DNA of 50,894 bases from Sphingobacteriales bacterium (GTDB lineage: Bacteria > Bacteroidota > Bacteroidia > Chitinophagales > Chitinophagaceae). Made by a program: the position numbers and the translations under genes. The notes beneath the pieces were generated by a model, which did not search any database, had not been told where the DNA came from, and was given only the letters and a program-made list of their open reading frames with translations. Position 1 is the first letter of the stretch. Each line of letters begins with the position of its first letter. Where the stretch lies: NCBI GenBank assembly GCA_012270485.1, contig JAAXIF010000084.1, positions 24,777-75,670 of the forward strand. The letters run 5' to 3'. This document shows positions 23,834 through 33,859 of this stretch, piece by piece.

Positions 23834-25117
23834 ATGAAGGGTATGACCATTTTTGACTCCTTATCGTTGGCATGGCGAACTGTTCGCGGCAATAAGTTAC
23901 GTACAGGTATTACTGTGGCTATTATTGCTTTTGGTATCATGGCACTCATTGGTATCATTACAGCTATTGAAGCCATGAATCAGAGTCTGAAGGAAAGCTT
24001 TTCTTCCATGGGTGCTAATGCCTTTAATATCCGTTTTAAAGATTCAAGAGTAAGGTTTGGCGGTAATAACTCAGACGTTAAAAAAACAACCCGAGGACGC
24101 AAAGAGAAAAAATCAAATCTTGATAAACCTATTCAAAGAGAAGAAGCAGAATACTTCAAACAGAATTTCAATTTTCCTGATGCAAAAGTAAGTATATACA
24201 GAAGGGGGCCTGGTGGACAGGAAGTCAATTACAAGGATAAAAAGACCAACCCACAAATTGTAGTGTGGGGAGGGGATGAACATTATTTGCAGGTCACCGG
24301 TTATATGATCGAAATGGGTCGCAATCTCAATGACTTGGATCAACAAAGCGGAAGAAATGTTTGTTTGATCGGTAGTAATGTAGCAAAGACATTGTTTGGA
24401 GATAGGCCTGATAAATCTATTGATAAGATCGTACGTATCGGAGGATTGCCTTATCGTGTTATCGGTTTATTGAAGAGTAAAGGCTCCAGTGCGATGTTGC
24501 GGCAAGATGATGTAGTAGTAACCACTTATAACAACGTACGAAATTTTCAGAATGCAAGCAGGTCTTATATGGTAGGAGTGATGGTGAGTAATGTCAATGA
24601 ATTAGAACCTGCAAGTGGTGTGGCTACATCTGTGTTTAGGTCGGTTAGAAGATTAAAACCTTTAGATGAAGATAATTTTGTGATCGAAAAAAGTGACAAG
24701 TTCGCTGAAATGTTCATCAGCTTCTTGAGTAGTATCACTGGCTCAGCCGGTGCTATTGGATTGATTACTTTGATTGGAGCAGCTATTGGTTTAATGAATA
24801 TCATGTTGGTGGCCGTGAACGAGCGAACAAAAGAAGTTGGGCTTATTAAAGCCATCGGAGGGAAAAGTAAGAATGTACGTCAGCAGTTCTTATTTGAAAG
24901 TATGATCATCAGCTTATTAGGGGCAATTTTTGGTATTATTTTAGGGGTACTGGTAGGGAATGTATTTGGACTGATACTGAAAACAGGTTTTGTAGTACCA
25001 TGGGCATGGGTGATCGTTGGGGTGGTGATTTGTTCTATTGTTGGACTCATCGCGGGAATATATCCAGCCATGAAAGCAGCCCGACTCAATCCTATCGTAG
25101 CACTACGTTACGAGTAG
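23834..25117 (+). CDS. MacB-like ABC transporter permease
   Basis: Inner-membrane protein of the MacB/FtsX permease family; 427 residues. It has an N-terminal transmembrane helix (about 27-47), a large periplasmic core domain (about 50-290) and three C-terminal helices of the FtsX domain, with the typical RTKEVGLIKAIGGKSKNVRQQFLFESM coupling region. Such proteins couple a cytoplasmic ATPase to extracytoplasmic work such as export or lipoprotein release. No ATPase gene adjoins it, so the partner is encoded elsewhere. Start 23834 is favoured over M4 by the promoter spacing. Substrate unknown. Confidence 0.93.
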   Translation: MKGMTIFDSLSLAWRTVRGNKLRTGITVAIIAFGIMALIGIITAIEAMNQSLKESFSSMGANAFNIRFKDSRVRFGGNNSDVKKTTRGRKEKKSNLDKPIQREEAEYFKQNFNFPDAKVSIYRRGPGGQEVNYKDKKTNPQIVVWGGDEHYLQVTGYMIEMGRNLNDLDQQSGRNVCLIGSNVAKTLFGDRPDKSIDKIVRIGGLPYRVIGLLKSKGSSAMLRQDDVVVTTYNNVRNFQNASRSYMVGVMVSNVNELEPASGVATSVFRSVRRLKPLDEDNFVIEKSDKFAEMFISFLSSITGSAGAIGLITLIGAAIGLMNIMLVAVNERTKEVGLIKAIGGKSKNVRQQFLFESMIISLLGAIFGIILGVLVGNVFGLILKTGFVVPWAWVIVGVVICSIVGLIAGIYPAMKAARLNPIVALRYE

Positions 25118-25120
25118 TAC

Positions 25121-25843
25121 TTAATTTTTATTGTAATTTTTTGAGAAGATCTTCAACTGCTCATTGATATAGTAGCGGATATCTTCTTCTGATGTATGCT
25201 TTCTGAGCCAATCATAAGAAGGGCGATGTTGTTGCATAAAAAGACGAAGCTTTTCATCTTTAAAACGAGTCAATGAAATAACCAATGCGGTATTGAATCG
25301 ATAATTGATATAGGCTTCTTTCTCATTGGTTTCATAAAACTGTAGCGCTTTTCTTTTATTACGCTCATGTCGTGAAAATCGGTCAATGTTCAGCGCAATA
25401 CCCGCACCTGAATTGGCTTGTGATACTGTTGGAATGGTATAATTCACGATATCCTGTAAAAAATCTTTCCTCCGCTCAATACTATCTTGTTGATACTGAC
25501 TCAATCCCCTACTGGTAACTGTAACATTTCCTAAATCACGTACCAATGGTGATAGAACGGGGAATAAAGTGTCTTGTAATAAATAGCTGTTTGCATATTG
25601 CAGGGTATCGAAAAAATAACCAACAGCTGCAAAAGAGAGAATATGATTTTCTGCGGCTTGAATAGAAAATTTGCCATCATTACCGGTCATGGTAGTTGTA
25701 TTGGTAGAGATGTTTCTGACACTGGCCAAAACTATTGGTGCGTTGGTAACACTATCTTTCAAGTAGCCATAAATTATTTTTTTCTTTTGCCCGAAACCTT
25801 GGAAGCAAACAAAGGTCAAAAGGAGAATAAGAGTGTACCGCAT
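25121..25843 (-). CDS. Secreted protein with carboxypeptidase-regulatory-like domain
   Basis: A 240-residue protein with a signal peptide (MRYTLILLLTFVCFQGFGQ) and a beta-sandwich domain of the CarboxypepD_reg-like type (about residues 22-90; YGYLKDSVTNAPIVLASV, then TGNDGKFSIQA). In Bacteroidota this domain often starts TonB-dependent receptors, but here no plug or barrel follows; instead there is a charged helical C-terminal half. It is convergent with the permease gene (stops three bases apart). Function unknown. Confidence 0.82.
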   Translation of the reverse strand: MRYTLILLLTFVCFQGFGQKKKIIYGYLKDSVTNAPIVLASVRNISTNTTTMTGNDGKFSIQAAENHILSFAAVGYFFDTLQYANSYLLQDTLFPVLSPLVRDLGNVTVTSRGLSQYQQDSIERRKDFLQDIVNYTIPTVSQANSGAGIALNIDRFSRHERNKRKALQFYETNEKEAYINYRFNTALVISLTRFKDEKLRLFMQQHRPSYDWLRKHTSEEDIRYYINEQLKIFSKNYNKN

Positions 25844-25882
25844 CTTTTTTTGTAAAGGTACAGCTAATAGAAATAACGATAT

Positions 25883-25933
25883 TTCTGGTTACTAAAAATG
25901 CCGGCATTAAGCCGGCATTTTTAGTAACCAGAA
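25883..25933. terminator. Perfect 23-bp hairpin, bidirectional terminator
   Basis: Stem arms 25883-25905 and 25911-25933 are exactly complementary around the loop ATTAA, with GCCGGC next to the loop and A/T runs on both sides. It lies just after the subtilase stop codon and upstream of the regulatory-domain gene. Confidence 0.93.
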
Positions 25934-25940
25934 GGTTGAT

Positions 25941-28900
25941 CTACTTTATAATGATCACTTTTTGTAGATAAGTCTTCTTATTATGGAAAATCTTCAAAAT
26001 GTATTGACCATCATTGATATTACCCACATTCATTTGTTTGGAGAAAACTCCATTGAAACCCGGATAAGACTGATTGAATACTCTTTGTCCGCTTGAATTG
26101 AGTAACTCTATGGATACATCACCTTTTTCTTTTACTTCGAAACTCAGGTTGAATAATCCTTTATTCGGATTAGGGGATACGCTGAGTTTGATTTCTCTGG
26201 CCACCACTTCCGGAGGAAGAGAAGTTACCGTAAACTGAATAGGCGCTGATGTTTTCTGACAGCCCAACGCATCAATAGTTACAACTTTATAATTTCCAGA
26301 CGCAATGGGTTTATAGCTAGCGTTGGTAGCCCCGCTGATACCTTCATCATCTTTAAACCATTGTCTGGAAACACCGGGGGTATTGATAACCAATGAATCA
26401 CCTTGTCTGGTCACAACCGGCGTTGGGGCATCTGCAACAACGATTTCTTGTCTGATACTGGGACATGAGTTTCCTGTTCTGATCTTCATATCATAGAAGA
26501 AATAGTAGAAAGGGTTTGGATCGCCGCTACCACTTACATTGACACTATTACCGGTAAAAGACGCTACACCCGGTATGGCGATAGGATATGTTGAACCAAC
26601 AATTCCATTATTTCGGAAAATGGTAGCACCATTCGAACATAATGCCAATAAAATATAATCACCGGGTTCTTCAACTCTCAGGTTTAAGAAGAAAACAGCT
26701 CCTGTATCATTTGCAGGATTACCGCTTACAGCGCCAGGTGCCGGATTGGGATTGGTAGCCAATACATCTAAAAACACACTATTCACCCTAGTATACGAAT
26801 ATGTATTATTGGAGGAATTAAATGAGCCGAATCTTCCTAAAATCACTTCAATTCTACCGCTATTCCCTATATACAATTTTGCACTTTCAATGGTAAGTGG
26901 AACGCTGGCATTGAATCTCATAAAATTGCCACTAAAATCATTGTAACCACCATTGGGCGAGAACATCTTAGTCGTAGGTCCAATGGAAGTTTTCAACTCA
27001 CTGGATACATAGAAAGTTTTATTAGTAGGAATGGTTGTAGTTGATGCTGTACTGCCCGTTGCAAATGGTGCAGTAGCGGTAGTGCTATTAAACCAAAAAT
27101 AATTTGTATTTGCAGTGGATGAAGGTACTCGTAATAATGCGGTGTTATTACAAATCGTTCCGACCGGATTTGGATCATTTCCTTTTCTGCCAATCGTCAA
27201 ACTGGTACTCAGTGTATTATTAGCAGTATTCTGATCACCGGCTATATTGGTTGTAGCCAGAATTGTATAGGTTGTGTTTTCAGTGGTAGCAAAAGGGGTT
27301 TGTAATGTGAAACTAGCATTGCTCAATGGTAATACAGTGCCCGGATAGGAAGCATTGATGGTAGTAACGGTTGTTGTTCCATTCTTAACTTCTACTGAGA
27401 TAGGGATATTACTCTTTGAAACACTGCCATTATTGCGAATGTTGACGGTGAGGTATTGCTTGTTATCAGCACAATCAGCAACGGTTGGTGTAATAACTTC
27501 GCTGATGGTAAAATCAGTAGAAGGATTTACCACTACTAATCTAAAATCATTTGTTTCGCCTCTTGTATAATTTCCACAAGATGTTACATCATTGGCAGTA
27601 CTGGTTTCCACCAAAACAACCCTGGTTCTATATGAACTACCAACTGTGAGATTGCTGGGTGTATTGAAACTACCTACGAATACTTCAGTGTTTTTCAAAA
27701 CAGGACTGGTAGCAACATTTTCATTAGCATCTATAAAATCACCGTCGTTATTATAGTCGATAAATAGCTTTACTATTTTATCAGCATTGGTAGCATCTGA
27801 GCTATTCACTCTTACTCTAAATGGAACAGATTGTGAAGGTTCTATATTCGCAGCAATAGCGGTATTATTTACATACGTAGTTCCTCCGGCAGGATTGGCA
27901 TAACGAATGGTTTGCAAACTCACACTGTCAATACGCCCACCTGTATTTTCCGTAGGACCTGAGCCACAATGAGCCGTTCCGCCAACACCACTTACCAGTA
28001 AGGAATAAGCTTGTTGTCCACGTACCAAAGAACCTGCAGCACCTTTATGTGTAACTGTGATGGTATAACTCTCTCCCGAAACGGTACTATCAATATCAAT
28101 TCGCTCCACATTATCGGTATTGTTATCACCTTTAACCGCAGCATTGGAAGGGCTGGCAGGATTTAATGTCCAGGGTCTGAAAGTTCTGCTGCCACTGGTA
28201 ATTCTGATATCCAAATCATTGACTAATTTTTTAGCCGGGTTATTCAATACATCTACTAGCTCTACATTTCCTCTAACGTCTGTCCAGCAAATAGTAGCCT
28301 TCAAAGGTTCTTTACCGGTAGCAATTACAGTGGTTGTAAAACTAGATGTTGTTGTATTGAACAGATTTTCAAACATGAGATGTTCACTGGTAGATCCGTT
28401 ATTCGATGCAACGGAAGCAGAAATAACAGCAGCCGCTTTTTGAACATTCAACAATCCCCATCCATTTTGATAATCTGGTCCGGGATTATTACCTGCTTCA
28501 TCAGCTGTGTGAATAGCCAAACCTTTGATGGTAGCCGATCTTAGAAAAGCACCACTTTTTAGTTTTGAATAATGTTCCTGTAATAAAAATAACGAGCCGG
28601 CCGCATTGGGAGAAGACATCGACGTTCCACTCAATGTTGAATAACTGTTATTGCCTGATGCGAAAGTAGATAATACGTTTACCCCATCTGCAACAATATC
28701 AGGTTTAATACGTCCGTCATCAGTAGGTCCCCAACTGCTAAAAGTACTCATCACCACATCTTCAGGTCGATTGTATCCACCGGGAATACCTCTCACGGCA
28801 CCTACTGTTAAAATATTTTTTGCATTGCCATCCCAGGTAATGGTTCCATAACTATCATTGCTACTGATGGAAGAAGGTCTGGTACCGGCAGCAGTCATTT

Positions 28901-29744
28901 GGTTTTGAGCATTGAATCTGAAATAGGGTTCTCCAACAGCCGGTCCGGTTTCTCCACGATTATTACCAGCTGATTTTACGATCAAATAAAATGGTGCATT
29001 GTATGCAATAGAATCCATCTCCTGAGCATCATTACTGTAATAACCAAATTTATAGTCTTCATCTTCATTGGGTCTACCATAAAACTCCCAGCGATTTTGT
29101 GCTGAGTTGAAATTCCATCCGGAGATAATGGAATAAGAGTGATTTGAAATCAATAAACCAGAAGCTTCAGAAGCAATCTCAGAATTATCATTGGTAAAAT
29201 CGTAGGCAATCATTCCCTGAACACCATAGGCCATCCCTTTTGCACTAGGGTTAAGACCTGTAGCGATCATAGTACCAGCAACGTGTGTGGCATGGTTGTC
29301 AATCGATGGGGGATTGTCTTTTTGTGTGATCCTTCCAGTAAGTTCAACATGTGAACTTAAAATTGTACCACCATCCCAGATACCTATTTTGTTTTTCATA
29401 TTCGCAGAACTTCCGGTGAGGTTTAATCCGGTTGCACCGCCTGGCCATAGCTGGTTGGTTCTGGTAGTAGCTGCCGCAATACTATTGTTAATGATATAAT
29501 ATTTTGGAAAATTAAATGCATCAACACCCACCAATACACCCCTTGCGCCATTTCTTCCATTAATGGTCAATGGCCAGTTTCTTTGTTTGGCTAATGACAA
29601 AGCTTTTGTGTATTCACTTCGCTCTCTTAATCGAATACCCTGGGTAGTAATATCTAATGCCTGAACATTGGTCGACAATTGCGAATGGGCAACCGATACC
29701 ATGGCAGTAGCAGTGATAAAAATGGGTAAAAATCTTCTCAGCAT
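25941..29744 (-). CDS. Secreted subtilisin-family serine protease with T9SS sorting domain
   Basis: A 1267-residue S8 peptidase. After a signal peptide (cleavage near residue 21), the catalytic domain holds D124 (GIWDGG), H151 (NHATHVAGT), the oxyanion-hole N261 (KSAGNN) and S375 (LSGTSMSSP). A jelly-roll P-domain-like region and a GEVED-type domain (FIDYNNDGDFIDANENV) follow, then CARDB-like and Ig-like beta domains. The last 80 residues (SVSPNPNKGLFNLSFE to the basic end) match the type A C-terminal domain read by the type IX secretion system, so the protein should reach the cell surface. WDGG replaces the common DTG/DSG around the Asp. Flanked by a terminator; monocistronic. Confidence 0.95.
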   Translation of the reverse strand: MLRRFLPIFITATAMVSVAHSQLSTNVQALDITTQGIRLRERSEYTKALSLAKQRNWPLTINGRNGARGVLVGVDAFNFPKYYIINNSIAAATTRTNQLWPGGATGLNLTGSSANMKNKIGIWDGGTILSSHVELTGRITQKDNPPSIDNHATHVAGTMIATGLNPSAKGMAYGVQGMIAYDFTNDNSEIASEASGLLISNHSYSIISGWNFNSAQNRWEFYGRPNEDEDYKFGYYSNDAQEMDSIAYNAPFYLIVKSAGNNRGETGPAVGEPYFRFNAQNQMTAAGTRPSSISSNDSYGTITWDGNAKNILTVGAVRGIPGGYNRPEDVVMSTFSSWGPTDDGRIKPDIVADGVNVLSTFASGNNSYSTLSGTSMSSPNAAGSLFLLQEHYSKLKSGAFLRSATIKGLAIHTADEAGNNPGPDYQNGWGLLNVQKAAAVISASVASNNGSTSEHLMFENLFNTTTSSFTTTVIATGKEPLKATICWTDVRGNVELVDVLNNPAKKLVNDLDIRITSGSRTFRPWTLNPASPSNAAVKGDNNTDNVERIDIDSTVSGESYTITVTHKGAAGSLVRGQQAYSLLVSGVGGTAHCGSGPTENTGGRIDSVSLQTIRYANPAGGTTYVNNTAIAANIEPSQSVPFRVRVNSSDATNADKIVKLFIDYNNDGDFIDANENVATSPVLKNTEVFVGSFNTPSNLTVGSSYRTRVVLVETSTANDVTSCGNYTRGETNDFRLVVVNPSTDFTISEVITPTVADCADNKQYLTVNIRNNGSVSKSNIPISVEVKNGTTTVTTINASYPGTVLPLSNASFTLQTPFATTENTTYTILATTNIAGDQNTANNTLSTSLTIGRKGNDPNPVGTICNNTALLRVPSSTANTNYFWFNSTTATAPFATGSTASTTTIPTNKTFYVSSELKTSIGPTTKMFSPNGGYNDFSGNFMRFNASVPLTIESAKLYIGNSGRIEVILGRFGSFNSSNNTYSYTRVNSVFLDVLATNPNPAPGAVSGNPANDTGAVFFLNLRVEEPGDYILLALCSNGATIFRNNGIVGSTYPIAIPGVASFTGNSVNVSGSGDPNPFYYFFYDMKIRTGNSCPSIRQEIVVADAPTPVVTRQGDSLVINTPGVSRQWFKDDEGISGATNASYKPIASGNYKVVTIDALGCQKTSAPIQFTVTSLPPEVVAREIKLSVSPNPNKGLFNLSFEVKEKGDVSIELLNSSGQRVFNQSYPGFNGVFSKQMNVGNINDGQYILKIFHNKKTYLQKVIIIK

Positions 29745-29833
29745 AACATCGTTTAATTTAACTTCATAATTATTCAGGGTTTGCCCCCGGGTATTATTAC
29801 TAAATTAGATACTTTCACCATTCAAAGTGAAGC

Positions 29834-30298
29834 ATGAGGCATAATCTTTTTGTAGTCATATGGGCTTTTTTAACAATTTTTGGCTGTAAACCATCCAACA
29901 AAGCCCAAACCGGTCAGATTACCCAAGGTATATCCGGTTTTATTACCGAATTAAAAGGCAACCAAATGCCTATGAAGGGTGCTCCTGAGAACAAACCTAG
30001 ACCCGTATCTGTGACTTTGTTGGTCTATGAACCCACTAATTTATCCCAAGTTCAAAGAGTTGAAACTTCTGCTTTATATACGTCAATTAACACGCGAAAG
30101 GTTGCTTCTGTTTTGTCAGACAGCACAGGTGCTTTTAGTGTTGCTTTGCCACCCGGAACGTATTCCCTTTTTGTGCGACAAGGGAAGTTCTTTTTCGCCA
30201 ATTCTTTCGACAGCCAGAATAATATTCAGTTGGTTACGGTAGAAGCAAATAAAGTAACCCCTTTCAACATCACGATCAATTCAGGAGCTACATATTGA
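29834..30298 (+). CDS. Lipoprotein with carboxypeptidase-regulatory-like fold
   Basis: A 154-residue lipoprotein (lipobox LTIFGC, Cys 18). The mature domain reads ISGFITELKGNQMP ... SDSTGAFSVALPPGTYSLFVRQG, the strand pattern of carboxypeptidase regulatory-like beta-sandwiches; a conserved PGTYSL turn is visible. It is probably held on the periplasmic or outer-membrane surface. It is divergent from the subtilase. The mfd promoter lies 10 bases past its stop. Specific role unknown. Confidence 0.78.
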   Translation: MRHNLFVVIWAFLTIFGCKPSNKAQTGQITQGISGFITELKGNQMPMKGAPENKPRPVSVTLLVYEPTNLSQVQRVETSALYTSINTRKVASVLSDSTGAFSVALPPGTYSLFVRQGKFFFANSFDSQNNIQLVTVEANKVTPFNITINSGATY

Positions 30299-30308
30299 TT
30301 TCTAAGGT

Positions 30309-30316
30309 TATCTTTG
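30309..30316 (+). promoter_or_regulatory. -7 promoter element (TATCTTTG) of mfd
   Basis: Exact TAnnTTTG match 33 bases before ATG 30350. An in-frame TTG at 30314 lies within this element and so cannot be the start. Confidence 0.6.
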
Positions 30317-30349
30317 CACCCCACATTACAGACCTTTGTAGGTAATGGG

Positions 30350-33300
30350 ATGGAAGCTGTTATGAATTTGAATGTGTTGCTGGAGCAGTATCAAAATAAC
30401 CCCCGCCTTTTTCAGTTGGCGGACAAGCTTTCTTTTGCCCAATCTCAACGAATTTTTCTCAAAAATCTTCAAGGAAGTAGTGCTGAATTTGTTGTAACAG
30501 CGGTGTTTAATCATACAGCTACTTCAACATTGAACCATGTGGTGGTATTGAACGATGCAGAAGAAGCTGCCTATTTTCACAATACATTAGAGAACCTTAC
30601 CCAGGCATTGGATCTTTTTTACTTCCCATCTTCCTTCAAAAACAGAAAAAATTTCCGGATATTAAACAGTTCACATGTGATGCTTCGTACAGAGGCACTC
30701 ACCAAACTGGCTGCAGGCGGAAATAAAAAAATATTGGTTACCTATCCCGAAGCCATTTTTGAAAAAGTAGTACTTCCCAAAACACTCAGCAGTAATATTA
30801 TCACCATTAAAACCAATGACTCCATTAATCCGGAAAGCTTAATGGAATTGTTTGTAATGTATGGTTTTGAAAGAACGGATTTTGTATATGAACCCGGACA
30901 ATTCGCAGTACGTGGTGGTATTCTGGATATTTATTCTTTTGGCAATGAAAAGCCGTATCGAGTTGAATTATTTGGTAATGAAGTGGATAGTATCCGCATA
31001 TTCGATCCGGAGACACAATTGAGTGAAAGAAAATTATTGCAGGTTAATATTATCCCCAATGTAGAAACACAATTCAGCACGGAAGAAAAGGTATCGCTCT
31101 TTGATTTTTTGAGTGAGAATACCATTGTATGGTTGAAAGATTGGGATGTCATAGCTGAAAAAGTACAACAGCAGTACGATGAGATGGAAGGATTCATGCA
31201 ATTGCTGAAAGAAGGCTATCAAATGAAAGCCAATGAGGAGGAGGAAGATATTCGTGTATTGAAAGAAGTATCAGCTGCAGATTTTGTTCCACTTGCAGTG
31301 ATCAATGAGCAACTGGAGAAAAGACATATCGTTGAATTCGGGTACAAGCCACAACTATCGAATACTGAAATTGAATTTGCTACCAGACCACAACCAGCAT
31401 TTAACAGACAGTTTGATCTCTTGATCAAAGATCTTACTGCTCATGAAGCAGCGAAATACAGCATTTATATTTTTGCGGAGCAGGTAAAACAACTAGAAAG
31501 ACTCAATAGTATTTTTGCAGATCTGAAAACAGAGATTCAGTTTGTTCCGGTACCCAGTAGTATTCATGAAGGTTTTATTGATGAAGATCTTAAGATCGTT
31601 TGTTATACAGATCATCAGATATTTCAACGTTACCATAAATACAAGGTCAAGCAGGCTTATAATAAAAACAAAGCCCTTACCCTTAAAACATTGCGTGATC
31701 TTCAACCCGGAGATTATGTAACACATATTGATCATGGTGTAGGAACATATAGTGGTCTTCAAAAATTAGAAGTAAATGGAAAACTGCAGGAAGCCGTTCG
31801 AATCATTTACAAAGACAGTGATATTTTATATGTCAATATCAATTCCCTGCATAAAATTTCCAAGTATACCGGTAAAGAGGGAACCGTTCCTAAGATCAAT
31901 AAATTGGGAAGTGATGTTTGGGTGCGATTGAAAGAAAAGACCAAAACCAAGGTCAAAGAAATCGCCTTTGATCTGATCAAGCTGTATGCACAAAGAAAAG
32001 CACAAGAAGGATTTGCACACACGCCTGATAACTATCTTCAAACAGAATTAGAAGCTTCTTTTATTTACGAAGACACCCCTGATCAAAGTAAAGCCACTGC
32101 TGATGTAAAGAAAGATATGGAGAGTCCTTCGCCTATGGATAGATTAGTGTGTGGCGATGTGGGTTTTGGTAAAACAGAGATTGCAGTAAGAGCCGCTTTC
32201 AAATCTGTGGTAGATGGCAAACAGGCTGCAGTATTGGTGCCTACTACTATTCTTGCTTTCCAGCATTATAAGACATTCAAAGACCGGTTGAAAGATTTTC
32301 CGGTAACAGTAGATTATATCAATCGATTCAAATCATCAAAAGACAAAAAGGAAACACTAAAGAAAGTAGAAGAAGGAAAAGTAGATATTATTGTAGGTAC
32401 ACATGGATTATTGGGCAAAGAGGTCAAATTCAAAGACCTGGGTATCATGATCATTGATGAAGAACAGAAATTCGGTGTTGCGCATAAAGAAAAATTAAAA
32501 ACACTGAAGACCAATGTTGATTGTTTAACCCTAACAGCAACGCCGATTCCACGAACCTTACAGTTTAGTTTGATGGGAGCCCGTGATTTGAGTATCATCA
32601 ATACTCCGCCACCCAATCGTCAACCCATACAAACAGAAGTACACATATTCAATGATGATTTCATTCGCGAAGCCATTTATTATGAAACAGAACGTGGCGG
32701 ACAAGTTTTCTTTATTCATAATAGGGTTGTAGGCTTATCGGAGATGAGTGCTATGTTGCAAGGGCTTTGTCCGGATTTAAGTATAGGTTTTGCGCATGGA
32801 CAATTGGAAGGACATGAATTGGAAGAGCGGATCATGGACTTTATTGATAAGAAGTACGATGTGTTGGTTTGTACCAATATTGTTGAGAGTGGCGTTGATA
32901 TTCCCAATGTGAATACAATTATTGTGAACAATGCACATCAATTTGGACTCAGTGATTTACATCAATTAAGAGGGAGAGTAGGACGGAGTAACAAAAAAGC
33001 TTTCTGTTATTTGTTAGCGCCTCCTATGAGCACTTTACCTACGGATTCAAGAAAGCGATTACAAACATTAGAACAGTTTAGTGATTTGGGAAGTGGGTTT
33101 CAAATTGCTATGCGTGATTTGGATATTCGTGGGGCCGGAAATTTATTGGGAGGTGAACAGAGCGGATTCATGGCTGAGATCGGCTTTGAAATGTATCAAA
33201 AGATACTGGAAGAAGCCATCCGTGAGTTGAAACGTACCTCTTTCAAAGACCTCTTCAAAGAAGAAATCAGTAAACAGGATGATTATGTGAGTGATTGTAC

Positions 33301-33757
33301 GATTGATACCGATTTGGAAATATTAATACCGGATAGTTATGTAGAAAGTATTGCTGAGCGATTGTCTTTATACTCACGATTGGATAATTGTGAAAAAGAA
33401 GAAGAGCTGCAAGACTTCCATAAAGAAATGATCGATCGATTTGGTCCGATGCCGGCACAAGTAGAAGATCTTTTTACAACTGTTCGTTGTAGATGGCGTG
33501 CTGTTGAAATTGGTTTTGAAAAGATGACCTTGAAACAAGATACATTGCGTTGTTATTTCATCAATCGCCCTGATTCTCCTTATTTCGAATCAGAACTATT
33601 TAAGCGAGTATTGGCCTATCTACAATCGGGTACGAATAAAGCAAGACTGAAACAAGCAGGTAAAAACTTCCTTCTGGTGGTCGAGAATATGAAAGATATG
33701 GAAGCGATGTTACGCTTCTTAGACGGAATGCATAAAGGGGTCATTCAACTCCAATAA
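30350..33757 (+). CDS. mfd: Transcription-repair coupling factor
   Basis: Superfamily 2 DNA translocase that removes RNA polymerase stalled at lesions and recruits UvrA; about 1135 residues. The N-terminal UvrB-like domains lead to the RNA-polymerase-interacting region ([16 protein letters not shown]). The motor contains Walker A ([16 protein letters not shown]), [10 protein letters not shown] and [10 protein letters not shown], and motif VI is in [10 protein letters not shown]. The C-terminal domain ([16 protein letters not shown] onward) is the UvrA-mimicking D7 region. ATG 30350 is preferred on promoter grounds; ATG 30362 is also possible. Intact and of normal length. Confidence 0.97.
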   Translation: MEAVMNLNVLLEQYQNNPRLFQLADKLSFAQSQRIFLKNLQGSSAEFVVTAVFNHTATSTLNHVVVLNDAEEAAYFHNTLENLTQALDLFYFPSSFKNRKNFRILNSSHVMLRTEALTKLAAGGNKKILVTYPEAIFEKVVLPKTLSSNIITIKTNDSINPESLMELFVMYGFERTDFVYEPGQFAVRGGILDIYSFGNEKPYRVELFGNEVDSIRIFDPETQLSERKLLQVNIIPNVETQFSTEEKVSLFDFLSENTIVWLKDWDVIAEKVQQQYDEMEGFMQLLKEGYQMKANEEEEDIRVLKEVSAADFVPLAVINEQLEKRHIVEFGYKPQLSNTEIEFATRPQPAFNRQFDLLIKDLTAHEAAKYSIYIFAEQVKQLERLNSIFADLKTEIQFVPVPSSIHEGFIDEDLKIVCYTDHQIFQRYHKYKVKQAYNKNKALTLKTLRDLQPGDYVTHIDHGVGTYSGLQKLEVNGKLQEAVRIIYKDSDILYVNINSLHKISKYTGKEGTVPKINKLGSDVWVRLKEKTKTKVKEIAFDLIKLYAQRKAQEGFAHTPDNYLQTELEASFIYEDTPDQSKATADVKKDMESPSPMDRLVCGDVGFGKTEIAVRAAFKSVVDGKQAAVLVPTTILAFQHYKTFKDRLKDFPVTVDYINRFKSSKDKKETLKKVEEGKVDIIVGTHGLLGKEVKFKDLGIMIIDEEQKFGVAHKEKLKTLKTNVDCLTLTATPIPRTLQFSLMGARDLSIINTPPPNRQPIQTEVHIFNDDFIREAIYYETERGGQVFFIHNRVVGLSEMSAMLQGLCPDLSIGFAHGQLEGHELEERIMDFIDKKYDVLVCTNIVESGVDIPNVNTIIVNNAHQFGLSDLHQLRGRVGRSNKKAFCYLLAPPMSTLPTDSRKRLQTLEQFSDLGSGFQIAMRDLDIRGAGNLLGGEQSGFMAEIGFEMYQKILEEAIRELKRTSFKDLFKEEISKQDDYVSDCTIDTDLEILIPDSYVESIAERLSLYSRLDNCEKEEELQDFHKEMIDRFGPMPAQVEDLFTTVRCRWRAVEIGFEKMTLKQDTLRCYFINRPDSPYFESELFKRVLAYLQSGTNKARLKQAGKNFLLVVENMKDMEAMLRFLDGMHKGVIQLQ

Positions 33758-33794
33758 AAAGAGGCTATATCAAAAATCTGATACAGCCTCTTTT
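33757..33794. terminator. Bidirectional terminator after mfd
   Basis: A 16-base-pair stem (33757-33772 with 33779-33794, one A-C mismatch) and loop AAAATC, ending TTTT on both strands. It shares the GGCTRTATCA/TGATRCAGCC core with the terminator at 3181-3216. It overlaps the last base of the mfd stop codon. Confidence 0.9.
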
Positions 33795-33818
33795 ACTTTT
33801 GAAACTTCCTCTTTCTTA

Positions 33819-33859
33819 GACCATAGTCCATAGTCCATGGACCATGGTCTATGGACTAC
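33819..33859. repeat. Inverted heptad array at the 3' end of the DUF4394 gene
   Basis: GACCATA, GTCCATA, GTCCATG, GACCATG, GTCTATG, GACTAC in one 7-base phase, folding back on itself. The last word holds the stop codon of the DUF4394 gene (TAG on the minus strand, 33856-33858), exactly as at the hisS stop. Confidence 0.94.

Noticed and set aside
25941..29744. Surface adhesin rather than protease
   Set aside because: Asp, His, Asn and Ser of the subtilase active site are all in place in their usual motifs.
30314..30349. TTG start for mfd
   Set aside because: It falls within the TATCTTTG promoter element, so it would not be in the mRNA.
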